Shown in pieces: positions 24,394-32,205 of a DNA stretch of 64,000 nt. The stretch comes from JACQFV01 sp964593585 (GTDB taxonomy: Bacteria > Zixibacteria > MSB-5A5 > WJJR01), in assembly GCA_964593585.1 (NCBI GenBank), contig CAZQIZ010000006.1, positions 54,895 to 118,894 of the forward strand, in the 5' to 3' direction. A program made the translations under genes and the position numbers. A model generated the notes under the pieces. The model saw only the letters and a program-made list of their open reading frames with translations, was not told the origin of the DNA and did no database searches. Each line of letters starts with the position of its first letter. Positions within the stretch are counted from its first letter, which is position 1.

Positions 24394-25771
24394 ATTTGCG
24401 TTTGATGCCAACGAGGGCAATGATGATGGAGGCGAACAGTCCCGGGAAGATGGGCTCGAGGCCGAGCGGATAGGCGCCGGTTAGCCAATGGCTCATCACC
24501 CAGGCGAGGGACGCTGCGCCGGGGATGGCCATCCAGACCACCACGAAACCTTGCGAGAGATGGAAGCGCTGCTCGCGAAACGTGGAGAGCACCGGCAGAA
24601 GCAGCATCGGCACACCGATCGAGCCGAGATTCTTCCAAATGCCAATCACCGATTGGGTTCCAAGCGCCAATACCACCGCGAGCATTGCCGAGACCAGAAG
24701 CGCCCAGCGGGTCGATGTCCGCACCGCCTGATCGGTCATCGCCCGCAACCGGGACACCACGTCACGCCCCAGCGCCACCGCCGCCAGAAACATGTAGGAA
24801 TCAACCGTCGAGATCACCGTCGCCAGCAGCCCCACACAGAATAGCCCGAGCACACCGGGTGGCAGCACCTGCGCTGCCAGCGCCGTATAGGACATCGTAG
24901 GATTCTCCAGCATCGGCAGCGCCGCCCGCACGTACAGCCCGGTGGTCGTAGTCATGAAGTCAAAGACGATCCAAAACCCAACCGCCCAGAAGATGCCGTG
25001 CTTCGCGGTCGTTTCGCTTTTCGCGGCGTAGCAGCGCTGATAGAATGCGGGTTCGACAAGGGTCGCGGTGGCGATGAAGTACCAGGAAACAATGTACCAC
25101 CAGGAATTGCCGCCACTGGCGGTCAGGTGCGTCGCCGGCAGATTGGCCCTGAGGAAACTCCAGCCGCCATACTCGACGATCGCAAATGGCAGGATCAGCG
25201 CGAACCCCCCGAACATGCAGACAAATTGCAGCAGATCGGCGCGGATCGCCGAACGGAAGCCGCCGATGAACAGATACATGATCGACAATCCCGCCCCGAG
25301 CGCCGCGCCGACCCACAATGGCCATCCCAGCAGCAGCCGGCCGAAGTCGCCGAGCATCAACACATAGGCTGCCGGGACAGTCATGATAAAGACGACCATC
25401 GCTCCCAAGAGCCCGGGGCCGCGTCCATACGCCTGCCCGAGATGGTCGGGCAGCGAGATGAAATGCGTGCGCCGCGCCTTGCGCGCCAAAACCAGCGCGA
25501 ACACCAGCGCCCAGAGATAGTAGGGAAGGCCAAAGACCAGCCAGTTGGAGACACCGTACAGGTAGGAATACTCCCCGACGCCGAGAATCCCGCCGTACCA
25601 GGTCGACACCAGTGAGGCCACAAACGCCGGCAGGGTCAATGTCCGCCCGCCGATCAGGTAGTCGGTGGCGTCACCGCGACGCGTCCTGCGCGCGCGCCCG
25701 AATCCCAGGTACGCCTGCAGGATGAAAAACACAATGATCAGCGCGCCGTCAAGCGGATGAAGATGCAGCAT
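24392..25771 (-). CDS. Sodium:solute symporter (SSS family), predicted thiamine-related importer
   Basis: An inner-membrane symporter of about 12-13 helices and 459 residues. Visible SSS features are LIGGRTLTLPAFVASLVSTW near the start, GGFRSAIRADLLQF, the LATVISTVDSYMFLAAVALGRD motif (helix 8 sodium-site region) and many hydrophobic segments. It lies 51 bases after the TonB-dependent receptor at 25823, on the same strand, and that receptor is preceded by a TPP riboswitch. Placement in the riboswitch operon suggests transport of thiamine, HMP or a related precursor, as proposed for ThiV-type SSS proteins in the comparative-genomics literature. The substrate is inferred from context only. Confidence 0.8.
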   Translation of the reverse strand: MLHLHPLDGALIIVFFILQAYLGFGRARRTRRGDATDYLIGGRTLTLPAFVASLVSTWYGGILGVGEYSYLYGVSNWLVFGLPYYLWALVFALVLARKARRTHFISLPDHLGQAYGRGPGLLGAMVVFIMTVPAAYVLMLGDFGRLLLGWPLWVGAALGAGLSIMYLFIGGFRSAIRADLLQFVCMFGGFALILPFAIVEYGGWSFLRANLPATHLTASGGNSWWYIVSWYFIATATLVEPAFYQRCYAAKSETTAKHGIFWAVGFWIVFDFMTTTTGLYVRAALPMLENPTMSYTALAAQVLPPGVLGLFCVGLLATVISTVDSYMFLAAVALGRDVVSRLRAMTDQAVRTSTRWALLVSAMLAVVLALGTQSVIGIWKNLGSIGVPMLLLPVLSTFREQRFHLSQGFVVVWMAIPGAASLAWVMSHWLTGAYPLGLEPIFPGLFASIIIALVGIKRK

Positions 25772-25822
25772 TGGCCTGTCAGTTCCCGATGGACGCTGTC
25801 TTCGGCATGGCGGGCCGGACGC

Positions 25823-28369
25823 TTACAGGCGCGCCCGCAGTCCAACATACACATTGCGCTTGGCGGCCGGAATGAACAACGGTCCCTCCTCATCCACATA
25901 GCCGCCGGTCTCGTACTCCTCGTCGAACAGATTGTTGATCTGCGCGAACAGGTCGACGCCCGCCCAGCCGATCGCGTTTTCCAGTTTCACCACGCCGCGC
26001 AGGTTGAAGACGGTGTAGGGGGCGATGCGTTTTTCCCGCTCGTTTGAGTTGTCGATGTAAAGCTCCCCGGCATGGAACAGATGGCCGGAAATGCTTGCGT
26101 AGCGATGGTCGTAGGTCAGCCGCAGGTTGGCCAGCCGATTCGGAAAACCGGCGATCGTGTTGCCGCCACGATCAACCGTGTCGATCGGCAGGACCTCCCC
26201 CCAGTTGGCCCAGTCGGGGACGTATTCGGTGAACTGGTCGAAGTAATTGTCCGACAGGGAAGCGTTTCCTTCCAGCGCCAGCCCCCGCACCGGTGTCAGC
26301 GCGGCGGCCAGTTCAATCCCCTGATGAATCGAAGTGGGGGCATTGGCGCGAATCGGCACGCCGTCATCATTGATCTGTCCGTTGTAGACAATCTCGTCAT
26401 GGAACCGCATATGGTACAGATTGGCCTCGACGCGCCAGCGCGGTTTCTGCCACGACAGCCCGGCCTCGTAGTTGATCAACCGCTCCGGGTCGATGATCGG
26501 GTCTGAACCGGTGAGGACTCCGTCGCCGCCGTTTTTCACGTCGCGGAAGAAGGAGTGGGCGTCGGCGTAGTAATCAGTGGCGTCGAAGATCTCGTCGTTG
26601 GTCGGCTCCTGCTCGTTGTAACTGACACTGGCAAATGCGGTCCAGCCGTCGGCGGGACGCACCGTCAGCCCGAGTCGCGGCGAGACAAAATGGTAGTCGG
26701 TGCTGTGCTCCACCCGCTGGCCGTAGGCGTTCGGATAGCGGTTGGCGATCAGTTCGTAGCGTTTGAACGAATACGACAGCGCGCCGGTGATGGTCAGGCG
26801 CGGATCGGGTATGAACACCTCCTGCACAAATGGTGTCAGGACGGTCTTGCGGCCATCGTAGTCGTAGTAGCGCTGGCCCGGGATGAAATCGGGCGGTGCG
26901 GGACGTACCGACTGCACTTCGGCCCAATGGTCGGCGGTCAGGCGGTTGAATTCGACCCCGGCGGTTAGCTCGCCGCGCGTGTGCTTGCGGGTCACGCGTG
27001 GGATGAATCCCCAGAAGTCGTTTTCCACCCAGCGCCGCCGCCAGAGTTGATCGGCTTCGTCGATAATCGTCGTGTCGCCATCCGGCGCCGGCTGCGGGAA
27101 GGGCTGGAGCTGGTACTGCCCGAAATCCGCCCCGGCACGCAATTGATCGTAATATCCCTCGCCCTTGATGTAGTAGAGCGTGTTCTCCAGCCGCCAGAGC
27201 GAATCAGGGCGGTACTCGCTGATCCACTGGTAGTGCGGCTGATTGAAGTTGTCGGTCTCGCCGTCCCACGTGAATGGATTGAAGCGGCGGTCGACATCCG
27301 GATCGCCAGTCGGACGCGGGAAGTCGTCCTGGACCTCGGTGTGGCTGTCATAGTATGTAGTGTCGCCGTTGAGGTACCAGCGCGGCAGGCCCTTATAGGC
27401 CAGATGGGTCTGCTCCGGACCGCCGAAAAGGTTCAGACGGTTGGTCCACTTCTCGTCGTAGCGCGCCGCCGACAGGAAATACGACCACAGGTCGGTCCAG
27501 GCGTTGTCGCGGTAACCGTCGGAGACAATCCGCGAGAAGCGGCCATAGACCGCATGCTTGTCCTCGATAAGCCCCGAACTGAAGCCGACGGTGAACTTGC
27601 GCGTGTCATGTGATCCAAACCCCGAATGGACCGTCAACTCACGCGATGGCGACAGATAGTGCGTGAGGACATTGACCGTGCCGCCGATCGAGTTGGCCCC
27701 GTAGAGGGTCGTGCCCACCCCGCGCTGCACCTGAATGTCCTGCGTGTTCTCCGGCAGATCGGGCAGGTCGATCCAGTAGACCTCGTGCGACTCCGGGTCG
27801 TTGAGCGGCACCCCGTTGACCAGCACCGAAATGCGCCGCTGGGGAAAGCCGCGGATCGAAAGGTACGAGTACCCGATGCCGTTGCCGTTGTCGGAATAGG
27901 CGTAAACTCCCGGTGACTCTGTAAGCAGCATCGGGACATCTTGTGCGTAATGGCTGCGGCGGATCTCCTCCCGCGAGAGGTTGTCGAAGGCCGCCGGCGA
28001 TTCCCCCCGCCGGGCGCGAGTGCCGGTCACCACGATCTCCTGTCCCTCAATCACCAGCGGCGCCAGCCGGATCACGCCCAGATCGTCGATGCCGTCGACC
28101 GTTTTGCGGAACGGATGGTAGGCGACATGCGTCACGGTCAGTTCGAATGATCCCGGTGGGAGGTTGGCGAGCGCAAAACGGCCCTCCTCGTCGGCGAGGG
28201 TCGTGTAGCCGGCGCCGGGCACGCGCACCGTGGCCGCCGCCACCGGGCGACCGGTTTCCGCGTCGACAATCCGCCCGGAAATGGCCCAGGCGGAGCCGGC
28301 CATGAAGAGGAGAAGCAGACAGACGAGGAACGACATGTTCCGGGCAGATGCACCAAGGCGGCATGCCAT
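25823..28369 (-). CDS. TonB-dependent outer-membrane receptor, TPP-riboswitch controlled
   Basis: An active importer of the outer membrane (848 residues). The signal peptide MSFLVCLLLLFMAGSAWA is followed by a carboxypeptidase-regulatory-like domain (ISGRIVDAETGRPVAAATVR). Next is a plug with GQEIVVTGTRARRGES, YSYLSIRGFPQRRISVLVNG and VQRGVGTTLYGANSIGGTVN. The 22-strand barrel ends in RNVYVGLRARL. The ATG at 28369 has AAAGGA nearby upstream; an extension to 28468 would run through the terminator hairpin. The riboswitch and downstream symporter predict thiamine or a pyrimidine/thiazole precursor as ligand. TPP-regulated TonB receptors are known in Bacteroidetes. Confidence 0.92.
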   Translation of the reverse strand: MACRLGASARNMSFLVCLLLLFMAGSAWAISGRIVDAETGRPVAAATVRVPGAGYTTLADEEGRFALANLPPGSFELTVTHVAYHPFRKTVDGIDDLGVIRLAPLVIEGQEIVVTGTRARRGESPAAFDNLSREEIRRSHYAQDVPMLLTESPGVYAYSDNGNGIGYSYLSIRGFPQRRISVLVNGVPLNDPESHEVYWIDLPDLPENTQDIQVQRGVGTTLYGANSIGGTVNVLTHYLSPSRELTVHSGFGSHDTRKFTVGFSSGLIEDKHAVYGRFSRIVSDGYRDNAWTDLWSYFLSAARYDEKWTNRLNLFGGPEQTHLAYKGLPRWYLNGDTTYYDSHTEVQDDFPRPTGDPDVDRRFNPFTWDGETDNFNQPHYQWISEYRPDSLWRLENTLYYIKGEGYYDQLRAGADFGQYQLQPFPQPAPDGDTTIIDEADQLWRRRWVENDFWGFIPRVTRKHTRGELTAGVEFNRLTADHWAEVQSVRPAPPDFIPGQRYYDYDGRKTVLTPFVQEVFIPDPRLTITGALSYSFKRYELIANRYPNAYGQRVEHSTDYHFVSPRLGLTVRPADGWTAFASVSYNEQEPTNDEIFDATDYYADAHSFFRDVKNGGDGVLTGSDPIIDPERLINYEAGLSWQKPRWRVEANLYHMRFHDEIVYNGQINDDGVPIRANAPTSIHQGIELAAALTPVRGLALEGNASLSDNYFDQFTEYVPDWANWGEVLPIDTVDRGGNTIAGFPNRLANLRLTYDHRYASISGHLFHAGELYIDNSNEREKRIAPYTVFNLRGVVKLENAIGWAGVDLFAQINNLFDEEYETGGYVDEEGPLFIPAAKRNVYVGLRARL

Positions 28370-28400
28370 GGCCACAGTCCTTTCCCGGGGCCTTAAAGCA

Positions 28401-28430
28401 CAAAACCGTTTCCGGTCTTGCGGAAACGGT
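28401..28430 (-). terminator. Riboswitch expression platform: intrinsic terminator before the receptor gene
   Basis: On the minus strand ACCGTTTCCG and CGGAAACGGT pair across a 6-base loop and run into TTTTGTGCTTT. The 3' arm repeats GGAAACGG, which also occurs at the 3' end of the TPP aptamer. The 5' arm can therefore pair with either copy, giving mutually exclusive terminator and antiterminator forms. Confidence 0.85.
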
Positions 28431-28472
28431 GTCAATCCGATGCCGGGTTGTCCTCTCCCGTCATCCACCTGG

Positions 28473-28555
28473 TCCGTTTCCCTACGCCGGCATTACCCGG
28501 ATCAGGTTCGAGGGGTATGATCTCAGGCCCCGAAAGCGGGGACCATCCCCACGAA
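28473..28555 (-). ncRNA. TPP (thi-box) riboswitch aptamer
   Basis: On the minus strand the conserved TPP core is present: GGGG...GGCCTGAGATCATACCCC, then ACCTGATC and GGTAATGCCGGCGTAGGGAA. P1 can form between TTCGT (28551-28555) and ACGGA (28473-28477). It lies about 104 bases before the TonB-dependent receptor start and is followed by a terminator sharing sequence with its 3' end. Binding of TPP should favour termination, shutting off the receptor and symporter when thiamine is plentiful. Confidence 0.97.
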
Positions 28556-28673
28556 CTCAGGTCACCCGACTATACGCAGTTTCCCCGGCGTTTGCAAGCG
28601 GGTCAAATCCTTGCCAAAACTGCCCATGCGGCCCCGGCGAGCGCGTATATTCCGGGTCCACAGGACTCGGTTG

Positions 28674-29450
28674 ATGCCCATTTTCGGCCCACTCAAACAC
28701 TTCGCCGGCGATGTCCAGGGGCTGACTTTCTACTCCGGGCGGCTGATCGTCCGGTTGTTCTCGCGCCCCTTCTACTTTGCCGACATGCTCGAACAGATGT
28801 ACCTGTTGGGTGTCGGATCGCTGTTTCTGGTGGTCCTGACCGGCGTCTTCGCCGGGCAGGGGATGGCGTTGCAGTTTTCCATCGAGCTGGCGGATTTCGG
28901 CTCGAAAAACTACCTGGGCCGGGTGATGGCGATCGCCATCATCCGCGAGCTTGGTCCGGTGCTGGCGGGGCTGATGGTGGCCGCGCGCGTCGCCGCCGGG
29001 ATCACCGCCGAACTGGGCTCGATGAAATCCTCCGAGCAGATTGATGCCTTGGTCGCCTTCGGCGTCGATCCGATCAAGAAACTGGCGGTGCCGCGCTTCT
29101 GGGCGCTGTTCATCATGATGCCGATTCTCACGATCGTCTGCGACTTCGTTGCCATCGCCGGCGGCTACATCATCGCCGTCTACATCGCCCACAGTTCGGG
29201 CACCGCCTACTGGACCAATGTGATCTACAAACTGACGCTGGGCAATTTCATCATCGGGCTGGTCAAACCCTTCCTGTTCGCCATGATCATCGCGTCGATT
29301 TCGACCTACATGGGCTTTTCCACCGCCGGCGGCACCAAGGGCGTGGGCCGTTCGACCACCGACTCGGTGGTGGCCTGCTCCATCACCATCCTGATGATCA
29401 ATTTCCTGTTCACCCGCCTGGTCGTGCCGCGCCTGCAGGGATTGATGTGA
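28674..29450 (+). CDS. mlaE: Mla-type ABC transporter permease MlaE
   Basis: Inner-membrane permease of the phospholipid transporter that keeps outer-membrane lipid asymmetry. It has five to six hydrophobic helices and the family core IIRELGPVLAGLMVAARVAA, then ITAELGSMKSSEQIDALVAF and VDPIKKLAVPRFWAL, ending IMINFLFTRLVVPRLQG. 258 residues, typical. The ATG at 28674 is chosen; the frame extends upstream to 28611 but that part is Arg-rich. It starts the operon mlaE-mlaF-arsC-small gene-mlaD, with 3 bases to mlaF. It is divergent from the riboswitch-controlled operon. Confidence 0.93.
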   Translation: MPIFGPLKHFAGDVQGLTFYSGRLIVRLFSRPFYFADMLEQMYLLGVGSLFLVVLTGVFAGQGMALQFSIELADFGSKNYLGRVMAIAIIRELGPVLAGLMVAARVAAGITAELGSMKSSEQIDALVAFGVDPIKKLAVPRFWALFIMMPILTIVCDFVAIAGGYIIAVYIAHSSGTAYWTNVIYKLTLGNFIIGLVKPFLFAMIIASISTYMGFSTAGGTKGVGRSTTDSVVACSITILMINFLFTRLVVPRLQGLM

Positions 29451-29453
29451 GCC

Positions 29454-30227
29454 ATGATCCGGTTTGAGAATGTGTCGTTTGCCTATGGCGCCGCGCCGGT
29501 GCTGCGCGACGTGAGTTTTACCGTCGCTCCCGGCGAGACGGTCGTCATGCTCGGTGTCTCCGGCTCGGGCAAAAGCACCATCCTCAAGTTGGTCGCGGGG
29601 CTGGTGCATCCGCAGAGCGGACGGATCTGGATCAACGGCCGCGACATGACCCATGCCGGCGAGGGCGAATGGAGCGCCTTGCGCACCAAGATCGGCTATG
29701 TCTTCCAGGGCGGCGCGCTCTTCGATTCGATGACGGTGGGCGAGAACATCGGCTACGCCCTGCTGGAGCATACCAACAAATCCATCGCCGAGATCGAGCA
29801 GGTGGCGCGCGAAACGCTGCGCTTCCTCAATCTGTCGGAGGAGATCATCGACGAACTGCCCGACGCCCTCTCCGGCGGAATGCAGCGGCGCGTGGCCATC
29901 GGGCGCGCGGTGGCCGCGGTCGATCCGCTCATCATGCTCTACGATGAGCCCACCACTGGGCTCGATCCGATCTCGACCCAAGCGATCACGGAATTGATCC
30001 TCAAACTCCAGCGGGTCAAGAAGGTTTCCTCGATCGTGGTCACGCATCAGATCGCCGACGCCTTCGAGGTCACCGACCATTTCATCGTGTTGCACAACGG
30101 CGTCATCGTCTTCGACGGCAACGGCATCGAACTCGTTCGCTCGACGCAGCCGCACGTAAAGGAATTCCTCGCGCCGTTTCTCGACTCGGTGCAGGCCATG
30201 TCCGGCCGGCGAGAGGAGGCGCAATGA
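29454..30227 (+). CDS. mlaF: Mla-type ABC transporter ATP-binding protein MlaF
   Basis: Powers lipid transport through MlaE. All ABC motifs are visible: Walker A GVSGSGKST, Q-loop YVFQGGALFDSMTVGENI, signature LSGGMQRRVAIGRA, Walker B LIMLYDEPTTGLDP and the H-loop VVTHQ. The 'GALFDSMTV' after the Q-loop is typical of MlaF. 257 residues. The gene starts 3 bases after mlaE and overlaps arsC by 4 bases (ATGA), so arsC expression is probably coupled to it. Confidence 0.95.
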   Translation: MIRFENVSFAYGAAPVLRDVSFTVAPGETVVMLGVSGSGKSTILKLVAGLVHPQSGRIWINGRDMTHAGEGEWSALRTKIGYVFQGGALFDSMTVGENIGYALLEHTNKSIAEIEQVARETLRFLNLSEEIIDELPDALSGGMQRRVAIGRAVAAVDPLIMLYDEPTTGLDPISTQAITELILKLQRVKKVSSIVVTHQIADAFEVTDHFIVLHNGVIVFDGNGIELVRSTQPHVKEFLAPFLDSVQAMSGRREEAQ

Positions 30228-30631
30228 CGATTCTGTTTCTCTGCACCGGGAACTCCTGCCGCTCGCAGATGGCCGAGGGATTCGCGCGGCACTACGGAGG
30301 CGGACGGATCACTGCGCGTTCGGCCGGCGTGGAGGCGCACGGCCTCAACCCTCAGGCTGTGGCGGCGATGGCCGAAATCGGCATCGACATCAGCGCCCAA
30401 CGCTCGAAGGTTGTCGACGCGGCCATGATCGCCTCCGCCGATTTGATCGTGACTGTCTGCGATCACGCCCGCGAACACTGCCCGGTGGTCCCGGCGCGCA
30501 TCCGCCAGTTGCACTGGTCATTTGACGATCCGGCGAAGGCCACGGGAACCCCGGAGGAGGTCCGGGCGGTTTTTCACCGCGTGCGCGACGAAATCGGCGC
30601 GCAGGTCCGGGCGCTGATCGACACGTTGTGA
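30224..30631 (+). CDS. arsC: Arsenate reductase, thioredoxin-coupled ArsC / low-molecular-weight phosphatase fold
   Basis: Reduces arsenate to arsenite through a Cys relay. The P-loop LCTGNSCRSQMAEG holds the nucleophile Cys and the Arg. The second and third Cys are in TVCDHAREHCPV, the pair that separates thioredoxin-type ArsC from simple tyrosine phosphatases. HWSFDDPAKATGT supplies the late Asp. 135 residues, normal. It overlaps mlaF by four bases and is followed by an overlapping small Cys-rich gene, so it lies inside the mla operon. No arsR, arsB or acr3 gene is close. Confidence 0.9.
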   Translation: MTILFLCTGNSCRSQMAEGFARHYGGGRITARSAGVEAHGLNPQAVAAMAEIGIDISAQRSKVVDAAMIASADLIVTVCDHAREHCPVVPARIRQLHWSFDDPAKATGTPEEVRAVFHRVRDEIGAQVRALIDTL

Positions 30632-30699
30632 ACGCCCGCGGCCGGTTGCGTCCGGCGCGGAATTGTTGTTTTATTGGCGCGGGTAACGAAAGCGAGCTT

Positions 30700-31023
30700 A
30701 TGGGTTCCTGTTGTTCCGCCATCGACGCTCTGGCCATCCAGTATGTGCGTGAGATCGCCGTAGTCCTGCGCACCCGCGACCTGGAGAAGGTCAAGTCGTT
30801 CTATCGCCGCTGGGAGAAGGTCATGGACATGGTCCCTATGCCCGATGACGCCCAGCTGGAAATCGACATGCACAAGATGATCCTTGAACTGCCGGCGCTC
30901 TCCGATCTGCACGCCGAATCGCTGGCGTGGTTGGAGGCAAAGGGCGAAGTTTGGGATGTCCGCGGCAACAACTGCACGCACGGCTGCGAGCCGGGGTCGT
31001 GCGGACGCAAGGCGGTGGGGTGA
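30700..31023 (+). CDS. Small Cys-rich hypothetical protein between arsC and mlaD
   Basis: I do not recognise this 107-residue protein. It starts MGSCCSAIDALAIQYV and then has an amphipathic helical middle with charged pairs (RTRDLEKVKSFYRRW, DAQLEIDMHKMI). It ends in a Cys cluster, NNCTHGCEPGSCGRK. The five Cys at both ends suggest metal or arsenite binding, or a redox role. A GTG at 30628 in the same frame overlaps the arsC stop (GTGA) and would add 24 residues, so the start is uncertain. The stop overlaps the mlaD start (TGATG). Position after arsC suggests a link to arsenic or thiol chemistry, by context only. Confidence 0.6.
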   Translation: MGSCCSAIDALAIQYVREIAVVLRTRDLEKVKSFYRRWEKVMDMVPMPDDAQLEIDMHKMILELPALSDLHAESLAWLEAKGEVWDVRGNNCTHGCEPGSCGRKAVG

Positions 31024-31958
31024 TGAAACGCAGCGGACGGGTGCCCTGGGTCGAAGTCCGGGTCGGCATGGTGATCCTCTTTGCCTTCGCCGTCCTGCTC
31101 TGGGCCGCCTTCAATGGCAGCGGCATGACTGTCTTCGAGAAGACCGACGAGCTCCACGCCTATTTCAACGACGTCAGCGGGCTGGTCTTCGGCTCGCCGG
31201 TCTGGCTGGGTGGCATCGAAGTCGGCAATGTCACCAAGATCGAATTCGTCGAGCGCGACGGCGTCGGCATGATCCATGTGGCATTCAATGTCAAGGAGGG
31301 CGCCTGGTCGCACCTGTCCGAGCGCTCGCAGGTCTCGGTGGGCACCATGGGGCTGATGGGCGATAAGTTCATCGCGGTGAGCATGGGCAAGCCCGGCGAA
31401 CAGCCGGTCGAACCCGGTGCGACGTTGCCGACCGCCGTCGCCGCCGACATGACCTCGGTCTTTTCCGGCGTCCCGGCGCTGATGGACTCGGTCAAGATCA
31501 CCCTCGGGCATCTGAACACGACCCTGGCGCGCGTCGAGAATGGCGAAGGGCTGCTTGGGCGGCTCACCACCAACAGCGCGACATCCGATGAGATCGACTC
31601 ACTTCTGCATGCCTCGCGGCTGGCGATGCGCGAGCTGGTCACCACCCAGCGCCGGCTGGTGGTCGCGATGGAAGGGGCGGCCGGCTCGATCGACACGCTG
31701 GCGCATGATGTCCTGCACGGCGATGGCACGCTGGCGCGTCTGGTCTATGATTCTTCGCTCTACGTCAATCTACGCGATGTCTCCGCCCGCAGCGATTCGC
31801 TGTTGGCCCGATGGGAATCCGGGCCGGGGACCATGGGACGGCTGTCGTCGGATTCGATGCTGTATGTCCAGGTGCGCGATGTGGTCGCCGACACCCGGCG
31901 TCTGCTCGACGACATGATGGCCAACCCGAAGAAGTACTTCAAGTTCAGTGTGTTTTAG
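31023..31958 (+). CDS. mlaD: MCE-domain substrate-binding protein MlaD
   Basis: Membrane-anchored periplasmic lipid-binding component of the Mla transporter. One N-terminal helix (VGMVILFAFAVLLWAAF) is followed by the MCE domain: AYFNDVSGLVFGSPVWLGGI, EVGNVTKIEF, then LMGDKFIAVSMGKPGEQPV. A long helical tail follows (LRDVSARSDSLLARWES and RDVVADTRRLLDDMMANP), as in longer MlaD proteins that form a tube. It overlaps the preceding small gene by one base. 311 residues. The remaining parts (MlaB, MlaC, MlaA) are not seen here. Confidence 0.92.
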   Translation: MKRSGRVPWVEVRVGMVILFAFAVLLWAAFNGSGMTVFEKTDELHAYFNDVSGLVFGSPVWLGGIEVGNVTKIEFVERDGVGMIHVAFNVKEGAWSHLSERSQVSVGTMGLMGDKFIAVSMGKPGEQPVEPGATLPTAVAADMTSVFSGVPALMDSVKITLGHLNTTLARVENGEGLLGRLTTNSATSDEIDSLLHASRLAMRELVTTQRRLVVAMEGAAGSIDTLAHDVLHGDGTLARLVYDSSLYVNLRDVSARSDSLLARWESGPGTMGRLSSDSMLYVQVRDVVADTRRLLDDMMANPKKYFKFSVF

Positions 31959-31991
31959 TGATTGTTGAGTGGTGCAGGGACCGAGAAGACC

Positions 31992-32138
31992 GTTCACCTC
32001 TCCCTTAGGGAGAGGTCGATCCGCCGAAGGCGGATCGGGAGAGGGGACACGGCGTGCCGGACTGAATATGCGTTGTGCCCTCACCCGCGCCGTCCGCAGC
32101 GGCGGACACCGCGACCTCCCCCGCTGGGGGAGGTGAAC
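31992..32138. mobile_element. 147-bp MITE-like palindromic element
   Basis: Terminal inverted repeats GTTCACCTC (31992-32000) and GAGGTGAAC (32130-32138) are perfect. Inside are hairpins: ACCTCTCCCT/AGGGAGAGGT (31996-32016), CGATCCGCC-GAA-GGCGGATCG (32017-32037), GTCCGC/GCGGAC, and ACCTCCCCC-GCT-GGGGGAGGT (32114-32134). No coding frame. This looks like a dispersed, non-autonomous or REP-type repeat. No target duplication is obvious by eye. Confidence 0.6.
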
Positions 32139-32205
32139 CTATGCTACTTGTTCACACTCGTTTGCGTTGACAATCATTGCACTCCGACTCTCAAAAAGGT
32201 TGTCC

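Noticed and set aside
24173..24484. Possible small gene between mnmA and the symporter, on the plus strand.
   Set aside because: It overlaps the end of both real genes, spans two hairpins and has no ribosome site or family resemblance.
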